Shown in pieces: positions 8,640 through 16,670 of a DNA stretch of 64,000 bases. Source of the DNA: Roseiflexus sp. (GTDB taxonomy: Bacteria; Chloroflexota; Chloroflexia; Chloroflexales; Roseiflexaceae). Position numbers and translations under genes: made by a program. The stretch spans positions 1 through 64,000 of the forward strand of contig JANXAL010000117.1 in NCBI GenBank assembly GCA_025062325.1. Reading direction: 5' to 3'. Position 1 is the first letter of the stretch, and each line of letters opens with the position of its first letter. The notes under the pieces were generated by a model. That model was not told where the DNA came from. It was given only the letters and a program-made list of their open reading frames with translations, and did not search any database.

Positions 8640-8898
8640 ATAGGGCAGCGAATAAGCGAATAGGTTAGCGAACAGGGCAGCGAATAACGAATGCGCATAT
8701 CTTGCCTTTCCCCTCACTCGCACAAAGGTGCAAGGGCCTAGCGTTCTCCCCATTCGCTTATTCGTTTCCCATTCGTTGACCCCATTCGTTCGCGCCCAAC
8801 CGTGCAAGGGCCCAGGGTTCTCCCCGTTCGCTTATTCGTGTCCCATTCGTTGACCCCATTCGTTCGCGCCCAACCGTGCAAGGGCCCAGGGTTCTCCT
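8640..8898. repeat. CATTCGCTTATTCG repeat with a 74-bp tandem duplication
   Basis: 8751-8824 and 8825-8898 are two copies of a 74-bp unit (CATTCGCTTATTCGTTTCCC ... GCAAGGGCCCAGGGTTCTCC) differing at few positions. The preceding 8640-8750 contains degenerate partial units. No gene. Confidence 0.75.
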
Positions 8899-8934
8899 CA
8901 TCCCTCGTATCCCGCCTCTCCCCCTTCCCTTCCT

Positions 8935-9094
8935 CTCAAGTGTAGGCTTTTTGGGGGCGAAGCAGGTTTGCCTCATCCTGACGCCCTTTTCCCCTCATCC
9001 CCCCCGCCCCCTTCTCCCACAAGGGGAGAAGGGGGATTTAGGGCATCCTGATGCCTGAAACAGACAGTCAGCACGGAAAAACCTACCCTTGTGA
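8935..9094 (-). mobile_element. MITE-like element, shortened copy (about 160 bp, minus orientation)
   Basis: It has the family's terminal arms (CTCAAGTGTAGGCTTTTTGG at the left, GGAAAAACCTACCCTTGTGA at the right) and the internal CCCCCTTCTCCC/GGGAGAAGGGGG palindrome. It is about 16 bp shorter than the 176-bp copies. Confidence 0.6.
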
Positions 9095-9325
9095 TCCTCT
9101 CCCCTCTCCCCCCTTCCCCTCTCGCCTCTCCCCTCTCCTCTCTCCTCTCTTCTCTCACCTCTCCCCTTTCACCCCTCGCCTCTCCCCTCTCGCCTCTCTC
9201 TCTTCTCTCCTCTCTTCTCTCACCTCTCCCCTTTCACCCCTCGCCTCTCCCCTTTCACCCCTCGCCTCTCCCCGCTCCTCTCTCCTCTCTTCTCTCTCCT
9301 CTCCCCTCTCGCCTCTCACCTCCCA
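9091..9325. repeat. Near-pure polypyrimidine tract (about 230 bp)
   Basis: The plus strand is almost only C and T, in variants of CCTCTCCCCTCTCG, interrupted by few A or G bases. The minus-strand transcript of the importer operon would be purine-rich here. Such mirror-like purine/pyrimidine tracts can form triplex DNA. It abuts the stop of the binding-protein gene. Confidence 0.8.
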
Positions 9326-10296
9326 CGCATCGCACTCACGATTGTATCGACATTGTGGCGCACCATGCCGATGTAGGTTCCCTCCGGCGTATCGGGCGAA
9401 CCCAGCGAGTCGGAGAAGAGCTCGCCGCCGATTGTCACCTCAAAACCGCGCGCCCGCACTGCTGCCTGAACTGCTTCGATGGCGCGTGGCGGTACGGAGG
9501 TCTCGACGAAGATCGCCGGAATGCGGCGCGCAACGATGAACTCCGCCAGGTTCTGCACATCAGCCGCGCCCGCCTCGGTCGCCGTGCTGATGCCCTGCAA
9601 CCCGCGCACCTCGAACCCGTAGGCGCGCCCGAAGTAGCGGAAGGCGTCGTGCGCGGTGATCAGCACCCGCTGCTCTGCGGGAATGGTCGCCGACTGCTCC
9701 AGCACATAGGCATGCACCTCGTCGAGCTGGCGCAGATAGGCGTCGGCATTCGCGCGATACACCGGCGCGCTGGAGGGATCGAGATCGATGAGCGCATCGC
9801 GCACATACGTCGCTGCCTGCTTCCACAGAGTCACGTCAAACCAGACGTGCGGATCGTACTGGTTTTCGTACTCATCCGACGGCAACAGCGCCTCGCGCGG
9901 AATGCCAGCCGTCACCGCAACTGTTCTGATCTGCCCCTGCATGCGTTCGAGCACCTCACCCATCGCGGCTTCGAGGTGCAGCCCGTTATAAAAGATGATG
10001 TCCGCCTCCTGCAGGCGGATCACATCGCCAGCGCTCGCTTTGTACAGGTGCGGATCGATCCCCGGACCCATCAGGCTGACGACGCTAACCTGCTCGCCAC
10101 CGATGTTCCGCACCAGATCGCCAACAATGCCGGTGGTCGTCACCACGCGGATCGGACGATTGGACAGATTGTTGTCATCCGTTGCGGGCGACGTACACGC
10201 AACCAGCGCCAGCGCCAGCATTGCGAGCAAAACCAGAGCTTTTGAGGGCGCCTTTGAACGGTTGACGCAACGGCGCGAAGACGCAAAGGTGTGCAT
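9316..10296 (-). CDS. Metal (Mn/Zn) ABC transporter substrate-binding lipoprotein
   Basis: A 326-residue cluster A-I (ZnuA/MntA-type) solute-binding protein. A signal peptide with hydrophobic core (residues 19-33) ends at lipobox LVAC with C34 as lipid anchor. Likely metal ligands are H83 in GIDPHLYK, H150 in YDPHVWFD, a Glu/His around TAHDAF, and the Asp in GELFSDSLG. There is no long His-rich loop, which in this family favours Mn over Zn, but specificity is an inference. A perfect -35/-10 promoter and a palindromic operator lie directly upstream, so transcription of the importer probably starts here. The translation start is preceded by TGGAG. Confidence 0.9.
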   Translation of the reverse strand: MHTFASSRRCVNRSKAPSKALVLLAMLALALVACTSPATDDNNLSNRPIRVVTTTGIVGDLVRNIGGEQVSVVSLMGPGIDPHLYKASAGDVIRLQEADIIFYNGLHLEAAMGEVLERMQGQIRTVAVTAGIPREALLPSDEYENQYDPHVWFDVTLWKQAATYVRDALIDLDPSSAPVYRANADAYLRQLDEVHAYVLEQSATIPAEQRVLITAHDAFRYFGRAYGFEVRGLQGISTATEAGAADVQNLAEFIVARRIPAIFVETSVPPRAIEAVQAAVRARGFEVTIGGELFSDSLGSPDTPEGTYIGMVRHNVDTIVSAMRGR

Positions 10297-10315
10297 TCAA
10301 TGCTCCAAAAAGATA

Positions 10316-10333
10316 ATTTTGGATTACCTAAAT
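10316..10333 (-). promoter_or_regulatory. Palindromic operator candidate (DtxR/MntR-like) of the metal importer
   Basis: The minus strand reads ATTTAGGTAATCCAAAAT, an 18-bp imperfect palindrome (ATTT-GG...CC-AAAT). It sits 10-27 bases downstream of the -10 box, where a repressor would block transcription. Size and AT-rich arms with GG/CC resemble operators of DtxR/MntR-type regulators. Identity of the regulator is inference; no regulator gene of this family is in the window. Confidence 0.55.
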
Positions 10334-10343
10334 CTTGTAGAGG

Positions 10344-10371
10344 ATTATACCGAAATTGCAGCGGTTGTCAA
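10344..10371 (-). promoter_or_regulatory. Sigma70-type promoter of the metal importer
   Basis: The minus strand has TTGACA (10366-10371) and TATAAT (10344-10349) separated by 16 bp, both perfect consensus hexamers, 48 bp before the binding-protein ATG. Confidence 0.85.
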
Positions 10372-10805
10372 GGAGGGCGCCGAGGCAACCTGCGCTGCCC
10401 CCCATCGGTGACGGTCACATCGAGACACCCCTAGCACGGTGACGGTCACACCGAGACGCCCCTACCACGCCGACACCGCCAGGGACGCTGACGGCACCCT
10501 GGCACGCGGGGCGCCGCCAGGTGTGACCGTCACCTCCCCCAAGACCCTTGAGGTCGGGAGACGCGCAAACCGGGCGCCGGGATCGTTCCCCCGGCAGGGT
10601 TTCAGCGCGGCACGCGATCATCGGCAAAGACCTCAAGGGTTCGGGGACGTCTTTGACCGGCAACCTGAGGATGCGCCCTACCCCGCGCTGCCGTACCACT
10701 GCCATCGCCAGGGACGCTGACGACACCCGGCACGTGGGGCGCCGCCAGGTGTGACTGTCACCTGCCCACCTGCAACCTTCAACCTTCCTACCTTCGCACC
10801 GGCCA
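10372..10805. repeat. Gene-free GC-rich region with diverged repeat copies
   Basis: A segment starting GCCAGGGACGCTGACG is present at about 10479-10537 and again at about 10706-10763 (GGGGCGCCGCCAGGTGTGA core). GTGACGGTCACA palindromes occur at about 10408 and 10439. CCCTTGAGGTC (about 10554) has an inverted partner GACCTCAAGGG (about 10629). No gene is supported. Confidence 0.6.
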
Positions 10806-12530
10806 TCACCTCCGCAACGTCAGGCGCAGCAGTTGCGCCAGGCGCCACGGCGACGGCGCCTGCTCCAGCCGGGTGACAGCTTTGCAGATCTCAATGTTGT
10901 GCTGCGGGTCAACCGAGAGGAACATTCGGGGAATACGGAACGGACCGCGCAGGATTGACTTTTGCGGACGGGGGAGCATCAGCGGATTGGAGACTTTGCC
11001 ACTGGACCAGCCGCTGCTTTCGGCAGTGAATGCGCCCCACGGCAGCACGCCAGCCAGGATTGCCTGCTGCGCCACTGCGTTGATCGCCACCGTCCCGTAC
11101 CGCAGATCGTTCAGCGCCCGCTCGAACGCCGCACGCACCCGCCGGTCGCGCAGGGCGCGCGGATGGATGAGGATCGTCGCCGCCAGCGTGCCCCGCACGC
11201 GCTGATTGAGAAACTCGACCGCCGCATCGAGGAACGCCGCAGCGTCCTTCGCATCAAGCGCCAGTTCGCCGACCGCCGGGCAGAACATCGTGCGCACGAA
11301 GCAGTCCGCCTCGAGCGCCGATGGCGCCAGGTCAGGGATGACAGTCCAGGGCAGATGATCCATATCCGCCTGCCCAATGCGATGCGCGCGCGCATGCGCG
11401 TTCAGCAGTGCATCGAGTTGACGGCGCGCCTCGGGAGATGGCGCTTGCCTGGTTGGAATGCGTGCCAGCACCTGCTCGAACGTCGCCAGGAACGAATCGC
11501 GCTGCCGCCAGCCGCGGTTCTGCACAATCAGGCGCGGAGCGGCAGAAACATAGGCGGCATTGCATACAAATGCGCGCACCAAAAGAATGGCGTGATTATT
11601 CAGATCATCGTCACTCCAGGGTCCTGGAACCACTACCACCGGCGTGACGTTACCTACCTCGCCGCTGAACGGCTTTGTCAGCAGCGGCTGATTGCGCGCC
11701 CGGCGCTCCGTGCCCTCCTGCCCCTCGCCGAAGACTAGCGCATCAAAAGCGGCGTCGGCGCCGCTGAAATGGATGGTATCGACGAGCGAATGGGTGCAGA
11801 GATACGCATCGAGGTCGCGGTCGCCGTAGATCAGTCGGACCACGCCATATTCCAGGAGCGGGCGGAAGGCTTCTTCGAAGAGCGACGTAAGCGCTGCCTG
11901 AGTCGGGTGCAGTTTCAGCGCAACGACTTCATTGGCAACGAACAGTTTGTGCAGAACGTCGGTGACCGGCAGAAAACTCGACGCGCTGGCATTCAGCACC
12001 AGCGCTACGCGCCCATGCTCGGCAGGGGTTCGATAAACGCTCGCCTGCTGTTGCAGCACATCATCGGCGGTCAGTCCCGGCTCGATCCAGACCTCGCCAG
12101 TCATCCGGGGAAAGACAGCGGCGTCGTAGCGGTTCGCCGGCAGCACCGGCACAACTACTTGCCCATTGGAGCGGGCGGTCAACCCCCTGGGAAGCTGCGG
12201 ACGCCCGTGGTCGCGGATATCGATCAGCGCCTGGTGCAGCAACCGCAGCGCACGGGTGAGAATGGTGAACCAGGTGCGTTCCTCCCCTTCGCCATACCCG
12301 CCCGGCGCCAGCCCTTTGGCTTCCAGGCTCATGGCGATCCAGCGCTCTTCCGCTTCCGTGAGAGTACGGCGCAGAGTAGCAAGGAGTGTGATCCGCTCGT
12401 CGAGGCTGACCTGCACCCAGAAGTCCTTGCGCGCATGTAAATCGGCGAGCACCCGATCAACATCCGCCCACATTGGCGGCGTTTTGGACGTGGTCAGCGC
12501 AGCCCGATGATCTGGTACAACGGCTGTCAT
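10806..12530 (-). CDS. Divergent aldehyde dehydrogenase-superfamily protein
   Basis: A 574-residue protein with the aldehyde dehydrogenase fold. An SGADAAFDAL segment stands where the NAD-binding GST motif lies. SGEVGN is in the position of the catalytic-Glu ELGG motif. VRAFVCNAAYVSAAPRLIV is in the position of the catalytic Cys loop. The usual FFNQGQ-C wording is lost, so the substrate is unknown and the enzyme may belong to the uncharacterised 'aldehyde dehydrogenase family' branch. AAGGAG lies six bases before the ATG. It stands alone between two repeat regions. Confidence 0.75.
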   Translation of the reverse strand: MTAVVPDHRAALTTSKTPPMWADVDRVLADLHARKDFWVQVSLDERITLLATLRRTLTEAEERWIAMSLEAKGLAPGGYGEGEERTWFTILTRALRLLHQALIDIRDHGRPQLPRGLTARSNGQVVVPVLPANRYDAAVFPRMTGEVWIEPGLTADDVLQQQASVYRTPAEHGRVALVLNASASSFLPVTDVLHKLFVANEVVALKLHPTQAALTSLFEEAFRPLLEYGVVRLIYGDRDLDAYLCTHSLVDTIHFSGADAAFDALVFGEGQEGTERRARNQPLLTKPFSGEVGNVTPVVVVPGPWSDDDLNNHAILLVRAFVCNAAYVSAAPRLIVQNRGWRQRDSFLATFEQVLARIPTRQAPSPEARRQLDALLNAHARAHRIGQADMDHLPWTVIPDLAPSALEADCFVRTMFCPAVGELALDAKDAAAFLDAAVEFLNQRVRGTLAATILIHPRALRDRRVRAAFERALNDLRYGTVAINAVAQQAILAGVLPWGAFTAESSGWSSGKVSNPLMLPRPQKSILRGPFRIPRMFLSVDPQHNIEICKAVTRLEQAPSPWRLAQLLRLTLRR

Positions 12531-12696
12531 GACAGTCTCCTTAGCTTAGCCTCTTCCTCAAGGCTTCTGTCACCCGCCCCGGCTCCTCCAGCAACAGCAC
12601 GATCAAACCTGGGTGCTGACTGGCAGTCTCATCCTCGACATTGTAGCATAACACCATGCACCATGGCGGGAAGAGGCGCTGCGTCATGCTGAATGA

Positions 12697-12727
12697 TTGA
12701 CAACTCGCGCCGGAAGTGTGGTACTAT
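12697..12727 (+). promoter_or_regulatory. Possible promoter upstream of the aldo/keto reductase
   Basis: TTGACA (12697-12702) and TACTAT (12722-12727) are 19 bp apart, about 480 bp before the aldo/keto reductase start. The spacing is long and the leader is repeat DNA, so this is uncertain. Confidence 0.3.
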
Positions 12728-12734
12728 TGCGCGG

Positions 12735-13200
12735 CGAGAGGTAAGAGGCGCGAGGCGCGCGGCGCGGGGCGAGTGATGAGGGACGAGTGATGAGGGACAA
12801 GTAGTGGGGAGAACCCTGCGCCCCTGCACCTTTGTGCGAGCAAGAGGAGAGTCACGGGGCGCGCATTCGCTATTCGCTCCCATTCGCTTATTCGTTTCCC
12901 TATTCGTTGACCGCTGCGAGGCGCGAGGCAAGAGACAAGAGGCAAGAGGCAAGAGGCAAGGGGGTGAAAGGCGCGGGACGCGCATCTGGTCATTCGCTTC
13001 CATTCGTTTATTCGCTTCCCTATTCGTTGACCGCAACGAGGCGCGAGGCACGAGATGCGAGTCACGAGGGGCGCATTCGCTATTCGCTCCCATTCGCTTA
13101 TTCGTTTCCCTATTCGTTGATCGCTGCGAGGCACGAGGCGCGAGAGCGCATTCGTTTATTCGTTTCCCTATTCATTGACCACAACGAGGCGCAAGGCAAG
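12735..13200. repeat. Degenerate minisatellite (CATTCGCTTATTCG/GAGGCGCGAGGC) between 10806-12530 and 13205
   Basis: Three to four copies of a roughly 100-bp composite occur at about 12865-12925, 12985-13045, 13075-13130 and 13150-13185. Each has CATTCGCTTATTCGTTTCCC followed by TATTCGTTGACC and GCGAGGCGCGAGGC. The region reads open in several frames only because of its simple composition. No gene. Confidence 0.75.
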
Positions 13201-13204
13201 GACC

Positions 13205-14206
13205 ATGGAATACCGTCTCTTCGGACGCACTGGTGTGCGTGTGGCGCCGTTGTGCATTGGCGCGATGAATTTCGGCAATCCGACCGACGAAGCCGAGGCA
13301 GTGCGGATCATTGACCGGGCCCTCGATGCTGGGATCAACCTGATCGACACCGCTAACAGCTACAACAACGGCGAGAGCGAGCGGATCATTGGGCGCGCGC
13401 TGGCGCGCGACGGCAAGCGCAACCAGGTCTTCCTGGCAACAAAGGGTCACTTTCCGGTGGGACCTGGTCCCAACGACCGGGGCAACTCGCGTCTGCACCT
13501 GATGCGCGCCTGTGAAGACAGCCTGCGCCGGTTACAAACTGATTACATCGATCTCTACCAGATCCATCGTCCCGACCCGCATACGCCGGTTGACGAAACC
13601 CTCGCGGCGCTGACCGACCTGGTACGCCAGGGGAAGGTGCGCTACATTGGCTGTTCGACCCACCCGGCGTGGCGCGTGATGGAAGCGATTATGGTCAGCG
13701 AGTTGAAGGGGTATGCGCGCTACGTGTCGGAGCAACCACCCTACAACTTGCTCGACCGGCGCATCGAGAATGAACTGCTGCCTCTCTGCCAGGCGTACGG
13801 GCTGGCGGTCATTCCGTGGGCGCCGCTGGCGCAGGGGGTGCTGGCGGGGCGCTACACCGACATTCACACGCCGCCGCCAGACTCGCGCGTTGCGCTACGC
13901 GGCGGCATCTATGCCGAACGGGTCACCCCGCGCGGCATCGAGATCGGTCGCCTCTTCGCCGCGCTTGCACGCGAGCACGGTCTGACGCCAGCTCAACTTG
14001 CTCTTCTGTGGGTCAAGGATCAACCGGGGATTACTGCGCCAATCTTCGGCGTGCGCACCCTGGCGCAACTGGAGGAAGCGTTGCCGGTTCTGGAGATGAC
14101 GCTAAGCGATGAACTGCGCGCCGCGTGCGACACACTCGTGCCGCCGGGAAGCGCCGTGGTCGATTTCCATAACACGTCGGGCTGGATGAAAATGCGCATC
14201 ATCTAA
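13205..14206 (+). CDS. Aldo/keto reductase
   Basis: A 333-residue NADPH-dependent aldo/keto reductase of the YghZ/Kv-beta-like branch. It has the catalytic tetrad: Asp in [17 protein letters not shown], Tyr in SYNNG, Lys in FLATKGH, His in [12 protein letters not shown]-terminal cofactor site lies around [16 protein letters not shown]. The start ATG ([13 protein letters not shown]) matches the family N-terminus; a longer frame upstream is repeat-derived. The downstream glycosyltransferase starts 40 bp after its stop, but base composition changes sharply there, so they are probably not an old operon. Confidence 0.9.
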   Translation: MEYRLFGRTGVRVAPLCIGAMNFGNPTDEAEAVRIIDRALDAGINLIDTANSYNNGESERIIGRALARDGKRNQVFLATKGHFPVGPGPNDRGNSRLHLMRACEDSLRRLQTDYIDLYQIHRPDPHTPVDETLAALTDLVRQGKVRYIGCSTHPAWRVMEAIMVSELKGYARYVSEQPPYNLLDRRIENELLPLCQAYGLAVIPWAPLAQGVLAGRYTDIHTPPPDSRVALRGGIYAERVTPRGIEIGRLFAALAREHGLTPAQLALLWVKDQPGITAPIFGVRTLAQLEEALPVLEMTLSDELRAACDTLVPPGSAVVDFHNTSGWMKMRII

Positions 14207-14246
14207 CTTGTGTGTGCCCAATCTAGCAATCAGGCTGGAAGGGAAA

Positions 14247-16670
14247 ATGGTTAAACTATCGCAACGGCAGCAAATTCTCACAACAATCTTGCTTCAAGGC
14301 ATGCTCGCCTTCCTGATTGCACTTACAATCTGGTATGTCCCGGCGTATACCACTGCTACTTTCCTCTTCGATTATCTCTACGAATCTGAGTTCAATGGAG
14401 TCGACACCTACTCCTGGACGCCTCCTTCACTCTCATTAACTATACCTCTCGAACGAATCACCGATCACGTCGTCATAAAGCAACGATTGACAGCGGGACC
14501 GAATTACGAAGACACCCGCCAACTGAAAGTATCAGTGGATTTCGCGCTCAATTTACGTCCTTCTCATGATCTACGGTTTGACATAAAGGGCAGGGAACCT
14601 CGCATATATACCTATCTGCTACCCGCCTTCGGACATACACTTTCTATCGATTATCTTATCGATCCTCTGAAGAATAACCTCGAGAGCGATCGGAGACGCT
14701 TGGGCTTCGTTATATTTAATACGGCGGTAGACTATCCTGAAGAGTCAAAATTTCCATCGTGGAGTGCAATAACACTTCTTGGACTCCCCTCTTTATCTTT
14801 TCTGGCCAGTGTAGCATGGTTCGGGAATAGAAGCAATCTCTGGGTTTTATCCGTAATAGTAACCGGTATCGTTATCTGGATGTACATTTACTCCCCTAAA
14901 GACATATTACTCCCCAGCTTCCCCATCTTCGCAAGCTTGCTCACATTAACCGTTTTTGGCATAATAATCTATCGAATGTCGCACCAATATCGCAATTGGG
15001 AAAAATTAACAATTTACAGTTTAGCTATTACTATAGTTCCGTGGATATACATAGTATCAGGAGCGAGCAAGAATATAGGTCAGCACTGGCAATACTATCA
15101 ACCGACCCTGTGGATTTTACTAACTATACCCCTGATGGCCGGAACACTGATCATTGTACTGAAACCGAGAAAAAATATAGCTTTCGCTATCGGGTTCCTA
15201 TCGCTTTGCAGTGTCACTATATGGGGTTATACCAATTTTTATCATTACTTTCTCACTTACGGTCACGACTTTACTGCATACTATAATGCAGCGCTAAGAT
15301 TTCAGAGCAACCAGCCTATATATGACCTCGAAAGAGCGCAACTAGAATATTTCTCGCCATACATTTATAAATACCCGACCTTTTTTCTGTTCTTTATCTT
15401 ACCTGCGATAAGATTACCGCTCGAGGGCGCTACATTAGTATTTAGAACATTTATCGCAGCAGCAACCGTATCTGCAATCCTTATAATTATTCTTTCCCGC
15501 AATCCCCTAAGAACCTCCTTCGCCGTCTTATCGATTTTGACCGCAATCAACTTCTCCCCTCTCCAATGGTCAATACACCTCGGACAGGTAGACCCAATAC
15601 TTCTCTTAGGAATATCATTCGCAATAGTTCTATGGAATCGATACTACGGAATAATATCGTCGATAGTTTTAGGCGTTTTAGGATTGATCAAGATCTACCC
15701 TCTGTTTACTCTCTTAATCCCTATAATCGAACGTAAGTGGACACGTGTGGTTATCGTAATAGTAACTGTTAGCTTATGCTGGATATGTTCGACATTATAC
15801 TTTGGTTGGGAAAACGAGCGCAACTTCTGGCAATTAACCACGATGATTCCTGGCGCAAGAACTGCTCGCCTGAGCAATCAATCAATCTATGCAGTCATCG
15901 CTCGACTACGAGATCCAGCGTCCGCTCATGCCCGAGGTGAAAATATCGTGTCTTTTATTGGTAATATAGGACATTTCTCCTTTTCTTTGCTAATACTTAG
16001 CGTAACTATCTATACTATCTGGCGATTACGCCGCATATTACATCATATTCGATGGGAAGCACACAGCCTTTTGATATGCTGTATGCTGCTCCTTATTCCT
16101 GTCGCATGGGATCACTATCAAGTCCTCCTGCTCATTCCACTACTGATTGGTCTTGATTATACATTCAAATATCATCGCCACTCCGTTACGATGATTTTTA
16201 TCATTGCACATACTCTGCTTACCTTTGGCACATTCAAAAACATCGCCGTTAACATTATGCCAAGTTCCATCGTTCTGTTCTTTGCCTCTTATCGCACATT
16301 TGGTCTCCTCATTCTGTGGGCATGGTGGGTCTACGTCTTGTTGCACTGGCAGTCCCGTGAGGAGACCTCGCCAACTGTCCAGTTGCCAGAAACGCCGTCT
16401 AGTGGTACGATCAGCGCAACCCTACCCCGGTCGGGGGCGGTGCGTTGTTTCGAGCCAACACAGTTTCGAAGGGAGTCGCGCTCCGAAATTATGGGCTATG
16501 CGGCGGGCCGCAGATACCCACGGGCCGACACCCACCTGCCTTGTGCAGGTTCGAAACCTCTCCGTCTCGCGCCGGAGGTGGGGTTTTCTCCTGTTTCAGA
16601 TCTAGCGCTATGCTGTTCCTCATTTACGGTCCAGATGAATACGGGCGGAGCGAGACGCTTGCGGCGCTGA
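14247..16670 (+). CDS. GT87-like (DUF2029) polytopic membrane glycosyltransferase
   Basis: The protein has about a dozen membrane segments. After the first one comes a soluble extracytoplasmic stretch (about residues 40-165), then a second block beginning with the loop HDFTAYYNAALRFQSNQPIYD, characteristic of GT87/DUF2029 polyprenyl-phosphate-mannose-dependent transferases. The gene is clearly AT-richer than its neighbours, with many ATA, TTA and AAT codons, which suggests transfer. Beyond about residue 715 (16390) the frame runs through a structured, GC-rich element and overlaps holA by 61 bp. That Arg/Pro/Cys-rich tail does not look like the enzyme, so the true stop was probably lost. The chosen ATG (MVKLSQRQQ) avoids a 13-codon non-membrane extension. 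Confidence 0.75.
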   Translation: MVKLSQRQQILTTILLQGMLAFLIALTIWYVPAYTTATFLFDYLYESEFNGVDTYSWTPPSLSLTIPLERITDHVVIKQRLTAGPNYEDTRQLKVSVDFALNLRPSHDLRFDIKGREPRIYTYLLPAFGHTLSIDYLIDPLKNNLESDRRRLGFVIFNTAVDYPEESKFPSWSAITLLGLPSLSFLASVAWFGNRSNLWVLSVIVTGIVIWMYIYSPKDILLPSFPIFASLLTLTVFGIIIYRMSHQYRNWEKLTIYSLAITIVPWIYIVSGASKNIGQHWQYYQPTLWILLTIPLMAGTLIIVLKPRKNIAFAIGFLSLCSVTIWGYTNFYHYFLTYGHDFTAYYNAALRFQSNQPIYDLERAQLEYFSPYIYKYPTFFLFFILPAIRLPLEGATLVFRTFIAAATVSAILIIILSRNPLRTSFAVLSILTAINFSPLQWSIHLGQVDPILLLGISFAIVLWNRYYGIISSIVLGVLGLIKIYPLFTLLIPIIERKWTRVVIVIVTVSLCWICSTLYFGWENERNFWQLTTMIPGARTARLSNQSIYAVIARLRDPASAHARGENIVSFIGNIGHFSFSLLILSVTIYTIWRLRRILHHIRWEAHSLLICCMLLLIPVAWDHYQVLLLIPLLIGLDYTFKYHRHSVTMIFIIAHTLLTFGTFKNIAVNIMPSSIVLFFASYRTFGLLILWAWWVYVLLHWQSREETSPTVQLPETPSSGTISATLPRSGAVRCFEPTQFRRESRSEIMGYAAGRRYPRADTHLPCAGSKPLRLAPEVGFSPVSDLALCCSSFTVQMNTGGARRLRR
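16420..16605 (+). other. Highly structured element between the glycosyltransferase and holA (possible structured RNA)
   Basis: Successive hairpins can be drawn. 16444-16459: GTTG/CAAC. 16464-16488: TTTCG-GGAG with CTCCGAAA. 16493-16519: TATGCGGC-GG-GCCGCA-ATA closed by GGG/CCC. 16530-16584: a closing helix ACCCACC/GGTGGGGT enclosing CCTGC/GCAGG, AGGTT-CGA-AACCT and CTCCG/CGGAG stems. It ends in GGGGTTTTCTCC just before the holA start. It matches no RNA family I recognise. It could be a holA leader, a separate RNA or a palindromic repeat. Confidence 0.45.

Noticed and set aside
8285-8900. CRISPR array
   Set aside because: The repeats are contiguous and degenerate with no unique spacers of constant length, and no cas genes are near.
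9091-10245. 384-residue plus-strand open frame
   Set aside because: Its first part is the polypyrimidine tract (Ser/Pro/Leu runs) and the rest is antisense to the metal-binding lipoprotein.
10415-10726. 103-residue minus-strand open frame
   Set aside because: It lies in diverged repeat DNA with palindromic GTGACGGTCACA words; no start signal or domain.
12832-13314. Overlapping open frames in the repeat region before the aldo/keto reductase
   Set aside because: They encode periodic FAYSFPYSL-type peptides from the minisatellite and have no start signal.
16535-16584. tRNA gene (GGTTCGAAACC T-arm-like sequence)
   Set aside because: No acceptor stem, D arm or anticodon arm of proper size can be placed around it.
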